DNA from: a bacterium BMS3Abin08
GTDB taxonomy: Bacteria; Nitrospirota; Thermodesulfovibrionia; Thermodesulfovibrionales; JdFR-85
Length of the DNA stretch: 33,819 nucleotides
Direction: 5' to 3'
Assembly: GCA_002897935.1 (NCBI GenBank)
Contig: BDTA01000042.1
Coordinates: forward strand, 1-33,819
Below the pieces are notes generated by a model. The model was given only the letters and a program-made list of their open reading frames with translations, ran no database searches and was not told the origin of the DNA. Positions within the stretch are counted from its first letter, which is position 1. Each line of letters begins with the position of its first letter. Below are positions 1-8,368 of the stretch, piece after piece. Made by a program: the position numbers and the translations under genes.

Positions 1-1
1 A

Positions 2-196
2 TATCTGAAGTCGGCAGGGGAGACGTTCAGGATTGATAAAGACAAGATAAAGGAAGAATCACGATACGATGGCAAATGGGTATTGACTACAAACACGGGG
101 TTAACAGCCGAGGATGTAGCGTTACAGGCTGTAGGGGTAGCCGTCCCTCCAACTGTGAGGGTGAATATAAACAAAGAGCATACAGTCAACTCATAG
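2..196 (+). pseudogene. IS1634-like (IS4 superfamily) transposase remnant, 3' end with internal deletion
   Basis: The open frame enters from the left edge and stops at TAG 194-196. Its first part carries a block typical of IS1634-like DDE transposases (RYDGKWVLTTNT, then AEDVAL). The text then jumps to AVGVAVPPTVR, which resembles the extreme C-terminus of the same family. The region normally between these blocks is missing, so the copy appears internally deleted in frame and inactive. A GTCGAAGATGGG stretch near 294-305 could be part of the element's terminal repeat. Family assignment is from memory of conserved blocks, not a search. Confidence 0.6.
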
Positions 197-393
197 CAGG
201 AAGACATTTTCATATAACAAGGAATCATAGTGCCACGCTTGTTTTGTGAGGTCATAACTGCTTGAATTTGCAGAATATTTATTTTGCAACTGTCGAAGAT
301 GGGTTTGAGGTAAGTTGTCGTTGACATTGTTGATATCATGGACACAAAATGACATCGTCAGTCAGGAATTTTTTCGAAAATAAGAATGAACTG

Positions 394-413
394 CCCCGCC
401 GCAAGCAGCGGGG
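394..413. repeat. GC-rich hairpin repeat (REP-like)
   Basis: CCCCGCCGCAAGCAGCGGGG folds with a CCCCGC/GCGGGG stem. A weaker GCA/TGC hairpin follows near 433-444. Paired hairpins of this kind are common as dispersed non-coding repeats. The rest of 197-499 holds no gene I can support; it lies between the transposase remnant and the 3' end of the transglycosylase gene, so the hairpin could also help end transcription. Confidence 0.5.
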
Positions 414-499
414 TATCAATTTCTCTATTCGGTGCATTACTCGCAGCAAGTTGCAGGGAATTAGACCCTAAAAGAGATTAAGAAGAACGACTGAAGGTA

Positions 500-2218
500 T
501 TATAAATTTCTGATTTTCAGAATTTGCCCTACATATAGGAAAGTGGAATTCATCTTGTTAAGCCGTTTAATCGCTGCCGCACTTGTACTAAACCGATGAG
601 CAATTCTCCACAGAGAATCTCCTCTTTTGACACGGTAAGTCCCATCGGCTCTGAGTCTCCCTTTTGAAGCCCTATGTGTTCGCACCCCTTCTCTTCTTAA
701 AGGTATCTTTAATTTTCGGCCTATCCTAATAAAATGTTTGCTCCTGAGCCTGTTTGCCCTCATGATGGCACGAACGCTGGAACGGTATTTCAGTGCTATA
801 AGAGAAAGAGTCTCACCGCTCCTTACACGATGAAAGGCATAAGCCCGTTGGGGCGGCGTCCATTTGGGTATATCATCGATAGTTGCAAGCAGTAAAGAGG
901 CCTTCCCGACAGGCACCTTTAAAATGTAAGGATTAGGTGGTGTTGCTTTGTAACGAAGTTCGGGATTGAGGTCCGTAAGTTCCTTAGCGGATATGCCGAG
1001 CTTCCCGGCAACCTTTTTCAGATGTACCTGCCTGTCAATAGTGGCAACCTCGTAGGGGACAACGGGATAGGGGGCATCAAGGTTGAAGCCATATTTCACC
1101 GGGTCTTTCACGATCTGAAGCACAGCAAGAAATCTTGGGACATAACGGGCGGTTTCAAAAGGCAGTTTCTGAAAAAGATCCCAAAAGTTATCAAGATAAT
1201 TTACCTTCTGGTGTCTTATAACCCTGAGAACCGTGCCTTCTCCACAGTTGTAGGACGCAAGAACAGTAGTCCAGTCGCCGAAGATATTGTGCAGCTCCTT
1301 CAGATATGCTATAGCGGCTTTAGCAGACTTTCGGGGGTCGAGCCGTTCATCAATCCATGCATTTCTGGATAATCCGAACTTGTAGCCCGTTGAAGGGATA
1401 AACTGCCAGAGACCCAGCGCACGTGCGCGTGAAAGGGCCCTGATCTTGAACCCGCTTTCAATAAGAGGCAGCCATGATAATTCCTCGGGCAACCCGGCCT
1501 CTCTGAGCATCTTAACAATTTCACCCCTGTATCTTCCCGACCGCCTGTATGAATCAATAAAGAATTTTCTCTCCGGTCCCTGAAACAGTTTTATCTCATT
1601 TTCAACATATCTGTTCATCACAAGCGGTATCGCCTTGTGATTTCCTTTAACGGCAGTATATCGGGAGGCATATATCTCGAGAACCCTCTTGGAAATCATG
1701 AACCTGAGGTCATCCACCTGTTGAACAAGCTTGGGGGTATCATCCGCTTTGACTTTAAGCATATTGGCATATGCCTGATCGAGGGCAGCCATGGCCTTGT
1801 CGGGATTATCTTCTTTCCAGAACTCCTGCGATGTTTCATAAAACTCAAGCGCTGTATCGAGGAAATTCTGTTCTTTATCAGGATTATCAATATTTACGTC
1901 TGTCTTACCCGCTTCGCAACACAATCCCTTATAATTATCAATTAGGGTGTCATTAATGCTTTCTTTGTTTGCATAATCAAAAAGACCGGGTAATCCATTT
2001 TCAATATTTGAAGGTCCTTGACGGGGCTGCCTGTACTCAGGCCCCAAACGGCTGCTGCCACTGTGTGAGTCTGCAGGATTCGACAGGGATGGGTGTTCAT
2101 TTCTTACATTAAGGGATGGGTGTTCCTTTCTTACATTATTTGTAACATCAGCGACACAGCCGGAAGAGAAGACAACCACCAAAATGAAAATCAGATATCT
2201 GTTAACCGTCATTCTCAT
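500..2218 (-). CDS. mltD: Membrane-bound lytic murein transglycosylase D, LysM lipoprotein
   Basis: Predicted peptidoglycan-cleaving lipoprotein that acts in the periplasm. The N-terminus has a hydrophobic segment ending in lipobox SSGC, so it should be lipidated. An alpha-helical region leads into an SLT (GH23) domain with the MltD-type block LPLIESGF, whose Glu is the catalytic acid, followed by GLWQFIPSTG and a further ASYNCGEG block. At least two LysM domains close the protein (RVRSGETLSLIALKY and YRVKRGDSLWRIAHRF), with a LysM-like segment before them. I chose ATG at 2218 because it places the signal peptide normally and has an AAGGTG upstream; an ATG at 2248 adds ten residues and lacks a ribosome site. 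Length from this start is 572 residues, usual for the family. A 9-residue duplication sits just after the lipidated Cys. Confidence 0.9.
   Translation of the reverse strand: MRMTVNRYLIFILVVVFSSGCVADVTNNVRKEHPSLNVRNEHPSLSNPADSHSGSSRLGPEYRQPRQGPSNIENGLPGLFDYANKESINDTLIDNYKGLCCEAGKTDVNIDNPDKEQNFLDTALEFYETSQEFWKEDNPDKAMAALDQAYANMLKVKADDTPKLVQQVDDLRFMISKRVLEIYASRYTAVKGNHKAIPLVMNRYVENEIKLFQGPERKFFIDSYRRSGRYRGEIVKMLREAGLPEELSWLPLIESGFKIRALSRARALGLWQFIPSTGYKFGLSRNAWIDERLDPRKSAKAAIAYLKELHNIFGDWTTVLASYNCGEGTVLRVIRHQKVNYLDNFWDLFQKLPFETARYVPRFLAVLQIVKDPVKYGFNLDAPYPVVPYEVATIDRQVHLKKVAGKLGISAKELTDLNPELRYKATPPNPYILKVPVGKASLLLATIDDIPKWTPPQRAYAFHRVRSGETLSLIALKYRSSVRAIMRANRLRSKHFIRIGRKLKIPLRREGVRTHRASKGRLRADGTYRVKRGDSLWRIAHRFSTSAAAIKRLNKMNSTFLYVGQILKIRNL
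2085..2138. repeat. 27-bp tandem duplication inside mltD
   Basis: Two adjacent 27-bp units (2085-2111 and 2112-2138) differ at one base (A at 2099, C at 2126). They encode consecutive VRKEHPSLN and VRNEHPSLS in the linker between the lipobox and the folded part of MltD. In-frame slippage is the simple explanation. Confidence 0.85.
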
Positions 2219-2329
2219 AATCAGGTACACCTTTTTAAGGATAAACATAAACCGTTATTAAAGGCAAACTATCGCCGAATTGCCTCATGAATTGCCTTAC
2301 AAAACACTGACCCGGTAGCGGAGTGCAAG

Positions 2330-3562
2330 TTACAGGCTTTTCCTCACCCCTGAAGGCCGCCAGGCAGGGGAAATAACGCCTCCATGGAGGGGGTTGTAGA
2401 GACAGGGTGCCCATGTCAGGGTGAATGAGCCGAACCTTTCATTAAGGCTGTCCACCGCCTTAAGGAGTCGCTCCCTCTGCCTGTGTTCCTCAAAAAGGGG
2501 AATCTGACCGTTCATCTTCTCAAGGCCTGACAGCGTTACACCGAGGAGACGCACGGGCTCTTTCAGCCTTATCTTCTCCAGTATACCCATGGCGGATTTA
2601 TAAATCCTCCGGGTATCGTTGGTTACGGAATTTGTCCTGCCATGTCTGGTAAAGGTCTCAAAACTGCGGTACCGGACGGTCACACCGATAACCCGCCCAC
2701 TGAACCCGTATCTTCGCGCCCTGGCCCCCACCATCTCTGAAAGCCTGAGGATGTGTGTCTGAATCTCTGAATGACTGTAAATGTCATGGGACAGTGTCAT
2801 ACTATGCCCAATGGACCTTGTCTCATCTCCCGCCTCCACCTCATCTGAATGAAGAGGTGCTGAATCAGCCCCAAGGCCCATTGCCTTAAGCCTCTCACCA
2901 GGTATCCCGAAATGACTCCTCAGCACCCCTACAGGAGACCTTCCAAGCTCACCACAGGTCCTGACCCCGATGGATTCAAGTCTTTTGGCAAACCCCTTCC
3001 CTACCCCCCATAGTTTATCTACCGGCAGATCCTCGAGGAGACCTTCCACCTCATCTTCCCTGACCCATCTCAGGCCATCGGGCTTGGAGAGATCCGACGC
3101 AAGCTTGGCGATCAGTTTATTTGGTCCTATGCCGACTGTTGCATTTATGCCAAACAGATCCCTGACCCCTTCCTTTATCTGCCTGCCCACCTCACCGGGA
3201 CCCCCGAAGAGGTGATGGGAACCCGTTATATCCAGGAACGCCTCGTCCACTGAATAGACCTCCACAACGGGGGTATACCTCAGATACAGATTCTTCAGGG
3301 TTGCACAGGTATGGGTGTATTTACTGTTGTCACCCACCACAAGTATGAGTCGTGGGCAGAGGCCCCTGGCCTCATATATGTTCATCCCCGTCTTTACCCC
3401 ATAGGCCCGTGCCTCATATGATGCGGTGGTAATAACCGTCCTGTGCCCACCCCCTATCACCCCTATGGGTTTTCCCCTGAGGGCGGGATTACACCGCTGC
3501 TCAACGGAGGCAAAAAAGGCATCCATATCAACAAGGAGTATCGTTCTCTCTGTATTCACCAT
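2330..3562 (-). CDS. dinB: DNA polymerase IV (Y-family translesion polymerase)
   Basis: Error-prone translesion DNA polymerase, 410 residues. It starts with the Y-family block VDMDAFFASVEQ (metal ligand D12) and contains SVDEAFLDITG (D106, E107), the second catalytic acidic pair. A helix-hairpin-helix-like thumb (LWGVGKGFAKRLESIGV) and a little-finger domain (RSIGHSMTLSHD) follow. AGAGGGGAT lies about 10 nt upstream of the ATG. It is the last gene of a minus-strand run with lexA and a small protein; the spacer to the small gene is 73 nt. Co-transcription from the LexA-controlled promoter makes it a likely SOS gene. DinB rather than UmuC or ImuB is favoured by full catalytic motifs and length. 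Confidence 0.95.
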   Translation of the reverse strand: MVNTERTILLVDMDAFFASVEQRCNPALRGKPIGVIGGGHRTVITTASYEARAYGVKTGMNIYEARGLCPRLILVVGDNSKYTHTCATLKNLYLRYTPVVEVYSVDEAFLDITGSHHLFGGPGEVGRQIKEGVRDLFGINATVGIGPNKLIAKLASDLSKPDGLRWVREDEVEGLLEDLPVDKLWGVGKGFAKRLESIGVRTCGELGRSPVGVLRSHFGIPGERLKAMGLGADSAPLHSDEVEAGDETRSIGHSMTLSHDIYSHSEIQTHILRLSEMVGARARRYGFSGRVIGVTVRYRSFETFTRHGRTNSVTNDTRRIYKSAMGILEKIRLKEPVRLLGVTLSGLEKMNGQIPLFEEHRQRERLLKAVDSLNERFGSFTLTWAPCLYNPLHGGVISPAWRPSGVRKSL

Positions 3563-3635
3563 TTAATCCGTGATCCCCTCTGCTCCTGCCGGCCTGTGCA
3601 GGGCACGCAGACAGGCCCGGTTTTCAACAGCTCCC

Positions 3636-3884
3636 TCATATATCCGTCTCCAGGCCCTCAAGCCTCCAGATAAGCCCTGCTGGGTCAAAACTTATGTTAT
3701 AGAGGGTCCTTCCATCCGTCAGGGAAAAGAGATAGAGCTTGCGCTTCCCCTCCTGTTTCGTCCATCGGTATGTTATCTCCTTTACATGAATCACCCTGTC
3801 TCCCCATCTGAACTTTATGGGCCTGACCCTTTCACCACCTGCAAAGGAGGCAACAACCACAACAGGTTCATCTATCGGCGTCAT
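3636..3884 (-). CDS. Small SOS-cassette protein, possibly DUF6504-like
   Basis: An 82-residue basic protein whose ATG (A at 3884) shares one base with the lexA TGA and is preceded by GAGGAGG inside lexA, so translational coupling is likely. Visible features are a beta-rich pattern (VVVVASFAGGERVRPIKF, then RVIHVKEITYRW) and a C-terminal WRLEGLE. I associate this layout with small proteins encoded beside Y-family polymerases (DUF6504-like), but that is recollection, not a search. No catalytic motif is visible. Position between lexA and dinB suggests DNA-damage-induced expression. A role as a polymerase accessory factor is only a hypothesis. Confidence 0.7.
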   Translation of the reverse strand: MTPIDEPVVVVASFAGGERVRPIKFRWGDRVIHVKEITYRWTKQEGKRKLYLFSLTDGRTLYNISFDPAGLIWRLEGLETDI

Positions 3885-4483
3885 CAAAACCTCCTCACAA
3901 GACCCACAACCTTTCCCAGGATCCTCACATCCTCCTCCCCAACCACCATTGCCTCCATCTCCGGATTCTCCGGCTGGAGCCTTATCTTTCCCTTTTCCCT
4001 GTAAAAACGCTTCACTGTTGCCTCATCACCGATAAGGGCAACGACTATATCACCCTGCCGGGCCTCAACTCCGGGGTTAACCACCACCGTATCTCCATCG
4101 AGTATACCGGCGCCCGTCATGCTCTCTCCCACCACCCTAAGCCCGAATCCATCCGTCATCCTGAACATCCGCCGGTCAAGACTTATATAATCCTCCATAT
4201 CGGACCGGGCAATAAGGGGTTTTCCTGCCCTTATCCTTCCGAGGACCGGGAGTTGAACTGCCTCACAGGGCCTCATGCCCACCACCTCAAGCCCCCGCGA
4301 GAGGAGGGGTTTCTTTTTCAGGTACCCCTTTTTAACCAGTGCATCTATGTGAAGCTTTGCTGCAAGGGGACTCCGGTACCCGAAGTGTCCGGCCACCTCT
4401 CTGACCGTCGGCGGACATCCCTTGTCCATGATATACTCCCTTATGTATTCCAGCACCCTCTTCTGCTGAGTGGTCAGCTCCAT
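3884..4483 (-). CDS. lexA: LexA SOS repressor / S24 autoprotease
   Basis: Transcriptional repressor of DNA-damage genes, cleaved when RecA filaments form. From ATG 4483 it is 199 residues, the usual size. The N-terminal winged-helix starts LTTQQKRVLEYI and holds the recognition segment PPTVREVAGHFGY. The C-terminal S24 domain has cleavage site A86-G87 (RIRAGKP), nucleophile S121 (GESMTGAGILDGD) and general-base K158 (DEATVKRF). A TTG five codons upstream (4498) is less likely, because it would lie inside the promoter and operator. The first gene of the lexA-small protein-dinB cassette, it probably represses itself through the palindrome at 4491-4506. Confidence 0.95.
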   Translation of the reverse strand: MELTTQQKRVLEYIREYIMDKGCPPTVREVAGHFGYRSPLAAKLHIDALVKKGYLKKKPLLSRGLEVVGMRPCEAVQLPVLGRIRAGKPLIARSDMEDYISLDRRMFRMTDGFGLRVVGESMTGAGILDGDTVVVNPGVEARQGDIVVALIGDEATVKRFYREKGKIRLQPENPEMEAMVVGEEDVRILGKVVGLVRRF

Positions 4484-4489
4484 ACCGAT

Positions 4490-4518
4490 ACTATACAAAT
4501 GTATAGGCTAAAAGTCAA
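4490..4518 (-). promoter_or_regulatory. lexA promoter with overlapping candidate LexA operator
   Basis: On the minus strand TTGACT (4518-4513) is followed after 17 nt by TATAGT (4495-4490). The perfect palindrome CTATACATTTGTATAG (4506-4491) covers the -10 and half the spacer, a classic repressor position. Only six bases separate the -10 from the ATG, so the transcript would start at or next to the start codon. The palindrome differs from Gram-positive GAAC-N4-GTTC and alphaproteobacterial GTTC-N7-GTTC boxes. Confidence 0.65.
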
Positions 4519-4603
4519 CCATTGCCCCAAAGCATGGGGATAGTCTCTACATAACGGATCAAAACATGGGGGCAAGCTATTGGATCCGGGGTGAGGCTTT
4601 GCC

Positions 4604-4629
4604 TCCGTGTAATGAATCCGTGTAATGAA
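4604..4629. repeat. 13-bp perfect tandem repeat
   Basis: TCCGTGTAATGAA occurs twice head to tail (4604-4616, 4617-4629) in the non-coding stretch between lexA and the tRNA. A small GAGGC-TTT-GCCTC hairpin lies just before it. No function is evident. Confidence 0.7.
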
Positions 4630-4672
4630 CTGGAGACATCATACACTTTTCTGTCTCTGTTCCCCGGGCTTC

Positions 4673-4700
4673 TTGACAATATCGGGAGTAAATGTATAAC
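4673..4700 (+). promoter_or_regulatory. Sigma-70-type promoter of the tRNA-Ala gene
   Basis: Consensus TTGACA (4673-4678), 16-nt spacer, TATAAC (4695-4700). The predicted start near 4707 lies a few bases before the mature tRNA 5' end, as expected for a short-leader tRNA transcript. Confidence 0.75.
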
Positions 4701-4713
4701 TTATATATAGGTC

Positions 4714-4789
<76 letters not shown>

Positions 4790-4948
4790 GTCAATTTATC
4801 ATCCTCACACCCGGCCGTCTGCCGTAAAATCCAGGTGGTCTTTAATTTCAGGATAGGAGCCACCTCCCGGCCCGGGTTCTGGAATGCCTGCCGTTTTCCT
4901 GAACATTCAGAACTCATTTCCGGAGGATCAAGAAGTTGTAAGCAGGAG

Positions 4949-4975
4949 TCATCCCCCCGGGGGGTGAGTTTTTAT
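4949..4975 (+). terminator. Possible Rho-independent terminator after tRNA-Ala
   Basis: TCA(T)CCCCCC / GGGGGGTGA forms a GC-rich stem with one bulged T, followed by GTTTTTATT. It lies 160 nt beyond the tRNA and just before the kinase promoter. The bulge and the tight loop reduce certainty. The rest of 4790-5205 has no gene. Confidence 0.4.
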
Positions 4976-5003
4976 TGCCGGATTTGGGTATAATGGGTAT
5001 AAT
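4975..5003 (+). promoter_or_regulatory. Candidate promoter upstream of the two-component genes
   Basis: TTGCCG (4975-4980) and TATAAT (4998-5003) are separated by 17 nt. A second TATAAT lies at 5161-5166 with a poor -35. The leader to the ATG at 5206 would be about 195 nt or 33 nt respectively. Confidence 0.45.
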
Positions 5004-5121
5004 ATGTATAAGTTATGTTACCGGAAGATCCGGAGTTTCAAAGACAACGGATCTGGATGAATCATTGAGGCGCCTGCAGTGCTGATCAGGAGTCATAATC
5101 TTCTCACCTTAACCCTTACTG

Positions 5122-5140
5122 AAGGAACAGTCTGTTCCTT
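5122..5140. promoter_or_regulatory. 19-bp perfect palindrome upstream of the histidine kinase gene
   Basis: AAGGAACAGTCTGTTCCTT is a perfect inverted repeat of two 9-nt arms around one T. It ends 20 nt before a TATAAT (5161-5166) and about 65 nt before the start codon, so it sits over the -35 region of the nearer promoter. It suits a dimeric DNA-binding regulator; which one is unknown. An RNA hairpin in the leader is the alternative if the upstream promoter is used. Confidence 0.55.
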
Positions 5141-5205
5141 ACTACACACTAAACCTGCATTATAATCCTCATCTACAGGGCAGCGCCCTCGTTTCCGGAT
5201 ATGGT

Positions 5206-7659
5206 ATGAAGAAAGGGACAAAAAAGACAGGGGAAGGTAACGTAGTGCAAGGCAACGCCGGTGAAACTACGGTTGTGTCCGGACAAAACAGCAGGCCGGC
5301 AATACCGTCAATTCATGATACCACGTTTGATTCAGGTTTAATGGGACGCCTGGGTCTGTATGAAAGCATACTTGACGGGCTGACCTGTGGTGTTTGGGTA
5401 TCGGACAGGGAAGACGTTATATGTTATGCAAACAAGGCAATGGAGATGATTGCCGGGGTTACCCATCAGAAACTCCTGGGCTACAATGTCCTTTCGGATA
5501 GTTCTGAAAATACCATCGATTATTTCCGTCAGTACTATCAGGAGGCCAAGAAAGTGTTACAGTCCGTTCATTATTCTGAAATCCCTGTTGTTACCCCGGC
5601 GGGCAGACAGACCTATCAGTCGGGCTGGTTCATACCAAGGCATAACAACGGCACATATGACGGCATGGTCTGTATCCTTGAGGACATAACAAACCAGCGA
5701 GAGATCAAGGAAGCCCTCATTAAGAGCGAGGCAAAATATCAGGAGATCGTTGAAAATGTAAACAGTATAATCATACGAATGGATTTGAGGGGGAATGTAA
5801 CGTTTCTTAACAGGTTTGCCCAGGACTTCTTCGGGTTCAGGGAGGCTGAAATACTCTCCAGGAATGCGGTAGGGACGATTATTCCCGAAAAGAAGACAGC
5901 CGTCCGGAGTTTCCGGGAAATGATCGCAAACATCGGTAAAGATCCCGGGATGTATGCCAACTGGGAATTTGAAAATATCCGGAAGGACGGCGGGAGTGCA
6001 TGGATTTCGTGGACGAATAAAGCGGTAACCGATGCAGATGGAGAGATCTCCGAGGTCCTGTGTGTAGGGAATGATATTACCGAACTGAAATACAACGAAC
6101 GGTTGCTGAAGAAGTGCCGCAATGACCTTGAAAAGAAGGTTGAACTCCGTACCGCTCAGCTTGTTGAAGCGAACAAGAGGCTGCAGCACGAGATCCACGA
6201 ATACAAATGGATTGAAGAAAGGCTCAGGAATTCCGAGTATAAATACAGACTGGTCGTTGAGAATGCCAATGAGGCCATCATGGTCGTACAGGACGGGATG
6301 TGTAGGTACATTAATCCAAAGACAGAAAAGATAACCGGGTACTCTAAAGAGGAGTTAACCGCAAACCCGTTTATTAAATTGCTGGTTCACCCTCACGACC
6401 AGCAGATGGTCCTGGGGAGATACCTGAAACTGCTGAAGGGAGATTCCCTGCCCAGTGTTTACTCCTTCAGAATTGTTGATAAATTCGGCAATATAAAGTG
6501 GCTTGAAGTAAACTCCGTCCTGATTGACTGGATGGGCAGGCCTGCATCATTAGCCTTTTGCAGTAATATAACCGAACGCAAGAGGTCGGAAGAAAGACTC
6601 AGGCTCCTCGAATCTGCCTTTCATCAGGCAAAGGACTCGATTATCATTACCACAACCGGCACAAATTATCCCTCTTCAGAGATTGTATTCGTAAATCCTG
6701 CATTTACAAAACTGACGGGGTACACAGCCGAGGAGGTTATGGAAAATCCCTCGATTATTCTCCAGGGGCCAAAAACAGATGGCGCAGAATGGCTGAAACT
6801 GGAGACTGATAAAACGGGAGGGAAGGCATTTTATGTGGAGACCGTTAATTATCAGAAAGGCGGGGCAAGGATTAACCTTGAATGGCAGATTACGCCCATC
6901 AGGGATGATGAGGGCAGAATTACTCACTTCGCTTTGATACATCGCGATATCACGGAGCGAAAGAAGGCTGAAGAGAAACTCCTTGCCTATCAGAAGCAAC
7001 TCAGTTCCCTGGCCTCTGAACTCTTACTGGCGGAGGAGAAGGAAAGGCGCCGCATTGCTACAATGCTTCACGACCATATTGGTCAATCCCTTGCCATGGC
7101 AAAGATACAGATGGGTGTACTTAGTGATTCACTTGACTCTGACAGATACGACAGCCTCCTTTCCGATATACGGTCTCTGATCGAGAAGAGCATTCAATAC
7201 ACAAAGTCTCTGACCTTTGAACTCAGTCCGCCCATACTCTATGAACTTGGTTTTGAGCTGGCCATAGAATGGCTCGGAGAGCAGATACAGAAGCATCATA
7301 AGATAAATTTCGAGTTCCATTTTGATGAAAAACCAAAGCCTCTCAACAGGGACGTCAGTGTGCTCATGTTTCAGGCGGTCCGTGAATTATCCATGAACAT
7401 TGTCAAGCATGCACATGCTCAGAGGGTGGAGGTATTAATAAAAAGAGAGGGCAAAAGGATGCTTGTCAGCATAAAGGACGACGGCGTCGGATTTGATATA
7501 TCAGAGATCGATAGAACAAAATCCTTCGGCTTTTTCAGTATACACGAACGGTTAAAACACTTTGGCGGCACGTTTTTTGTCGATACAAAACCAGGACTGG
7601 GAACGCTGGTTGTGCTTACGGCCCCTGTTGAGGTTGAGGAGGAAACGGATGAAGATTAA
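5206..7659 (+). CDS. Soluble PAS-rich sensor histidine kinase (NarX/DegS-type, HisKA_3)
   Basis: Autophosphorylating sensor kinase, 817 residues, with no membrane segment visible, so probably cytoplasmic. Four PAS-like domains can be followed: about 50-165 (PAS core ending EDITNQREI), 175-295 (ending GNDITELKY), 345-465 (SNITERKRSEER) and 470-595 (HRDITERKKAEE). A coiled coil lies near 297-345. The phosphoacceptor is H622 in LHDHIGQ, the HisKA_3 type, followed by an HATPase domain with DDGVGFD and a final GLGTLVVL. HisKA_3 kinases pair with NarL/LuxR-type regulators, and such a gene overlaps its end by 11 nt. The ligand is unknown; PAS domains could bind haem, flavin or small molecules. Position directly before the corrinoid cluster suggests it controls that cluster. 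Confidence 0.9.
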   Translation: MKKGTKKTGEGNVVQGNAGETTVVSGQNSRPAIPSIHDTTFDSGLMGRLGLYESILDGLTCGVWVSDREDVICYANKAMEMIAGVTHQKLLGYNVLSDSSENTIDYFRQYYQEAKKVLQSVHYSEIPVVTPAGRQTYQSGWFIPRHNNGTYDGMVCILEDITNQREIKEALIKSEAKYQEIVENVNSIIIRMDLRGNVTFLNRFAQDFFGFREAEILSRNAVGTIIPEKKTAVRSFREMIANIGKDPGMYANWEFENIRKDGGSAWISWTNKAVTDADGEISEVLCVGNDITELKYNERLLKKCRNDLEKKVELRTAQLVEANKRLQHEIHEYKWIEERLRNSEYKYRLVVENANEAIMVVQDGMCRYINPKTEKITGYSKEELTANPFIKLLVHPHDQQMVLGRYLKLLKGDSLPSVYSFRIVDKFGNIKWLEVNSVLIDWMGRPASLAFCSNITERKRSEERLRLLESAFHQAKDSIIITTTGTNYPSSEIVFVNPAFTKLTGYTAEEVMENPSIILQGPKTDGAEWLKLETDKTGGKAFYVETVNYQKGGARINLEWQITPIRDDEGRITHFALIHRDITERKKAEEKLLAYQKQLSSLASELLLAEEKERRRIATMLHDHIGQSLAMAKIQMGVLSDSLDSDRYDSLLSDIRSLIEKSIQYTKSLTFELSPPILYELGFELAIEWLGEQIQKHHKINFEFHFDEKPKPLNRDVSVLMFQAVRELSMNIVKHAHAQRVEVLIKREGKRMLVSIKDDGVGFDISEIDRTKSFGFFSIHERLKHFGGTFFVDTKPGLGTLVVLTAPVEVEEETDED

Positions 7660-8296
7660 GCTCATCCTGTCCGATGACCACAAGATTGTACGCGACGGTC
7701 TGCGTTCTATGCTGGCCAGGTACCAGGAAATTGAGGTGATTGCAGAGGCTGAAGATGGCAGGACAACGGTAGAGTTAGTAAAGGAAATGTCTCCCGATAT
7801 TGTCATTATGGACATTGCAATGACGGACCTCAATGGGATCGAAGCCACCCGGAAGATTATGGATGAACGGCCTGAAGTTAAGGTAATAGCTCTCTCAATG
7901 CATTCAGACAGACGGTTTGTTGCAGAGATGCTTAAGGTAGGGGCCTCTGCCTACCTGTTGAAGGACTGTGCCTTTGAGGAGCTTATAACCGCCATCCATG
8001 CCGTAATGGATGACAAGACATACCTTAGTCCGGCCATCTCCGGTATCGTTGTTGAGGACTTTATAAGACACCCTGTAAAGCAGGGGTCTTCCGTCTATTC
8101 CATACTTTCAAATCGTGAGCGGGAGGTGTTGCAGCTTCTTACGGAAGGCAAAAACACAAAGGAACTCGCCGCTCATCTCGATGTAAGCATCAAGACCGTC
8201 GAAGCTCACAGGATCAAGATTATGAATAAACTGGGTATTTATAGTGTTGCTGAACTCACAAAATATGCAATTCGTGAAGGACTCACTTCCCTTTAA
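7649..8296 (+). CDS. NarL/FixJ-family response regulator
   Basis: DNA-binding response regulator, 215 residues from ATG 7649. This start has GAGGAGG just upstream, overlaps the kinase gene by 11 nt and aligns the receiver normally; an open frame 29 codons longer lies inside the kinase gene and is not needed. The receiver has the acidic pair in SDDHK, phosphoacceptor D55 (IVIMDIAM), a Ser in switch position (IALSMHS) and K in YLLKD. The C-terminal LuxR helix-turn-helix reads LSNREREVLQLLTEGKNTKELAAHL (split here: LSNREREVLQLL, then KELAAHLDVSIKTVEAHR). It is the cognate partner of the preceding kinase, and the corrinoid cluster 255 nt downstream is the obvious target. Confidence 0.93.
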   Translation: MKIKLILSDDHKIVRDGLRSMLARYQEIEVIAEAEDGRTTVELVKEMSPDIVIMDIAMTDLNGIEATRKIMDERPEVKVIALSMHSDRRFVAEMLKVGASAYLLKDCAFEELITAIHAVMDDKTYLSPAISGIVVEDFIRHPVKQGSSVYSILSNREREVLQLLTEGKNTKELAAHLDVSIKTVEAHRIKIMNKLGIYSVAELTKYAIREGLTSL

Positions 8297-8368
8297 CCAT
8301 ACGGCCGCATAGATATAACGTTATTCCAGGCGATACCACCCTTTTCTGAAAGAAAACCATACAGTTAG

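Noticed and set aside
4525-4539. CCCC...GGGG hairpin upstream of lexA as a terminator
   Set aside because: The stem is four pairs and has no T-run on either strand; too weak to annotate.
7562-7648. N-terminal extension of the response regulator
   Set aside because: It lies in the kinase gene, adds sequence foreign to receivers, and ATG 7649 has a GAGGAGG site.
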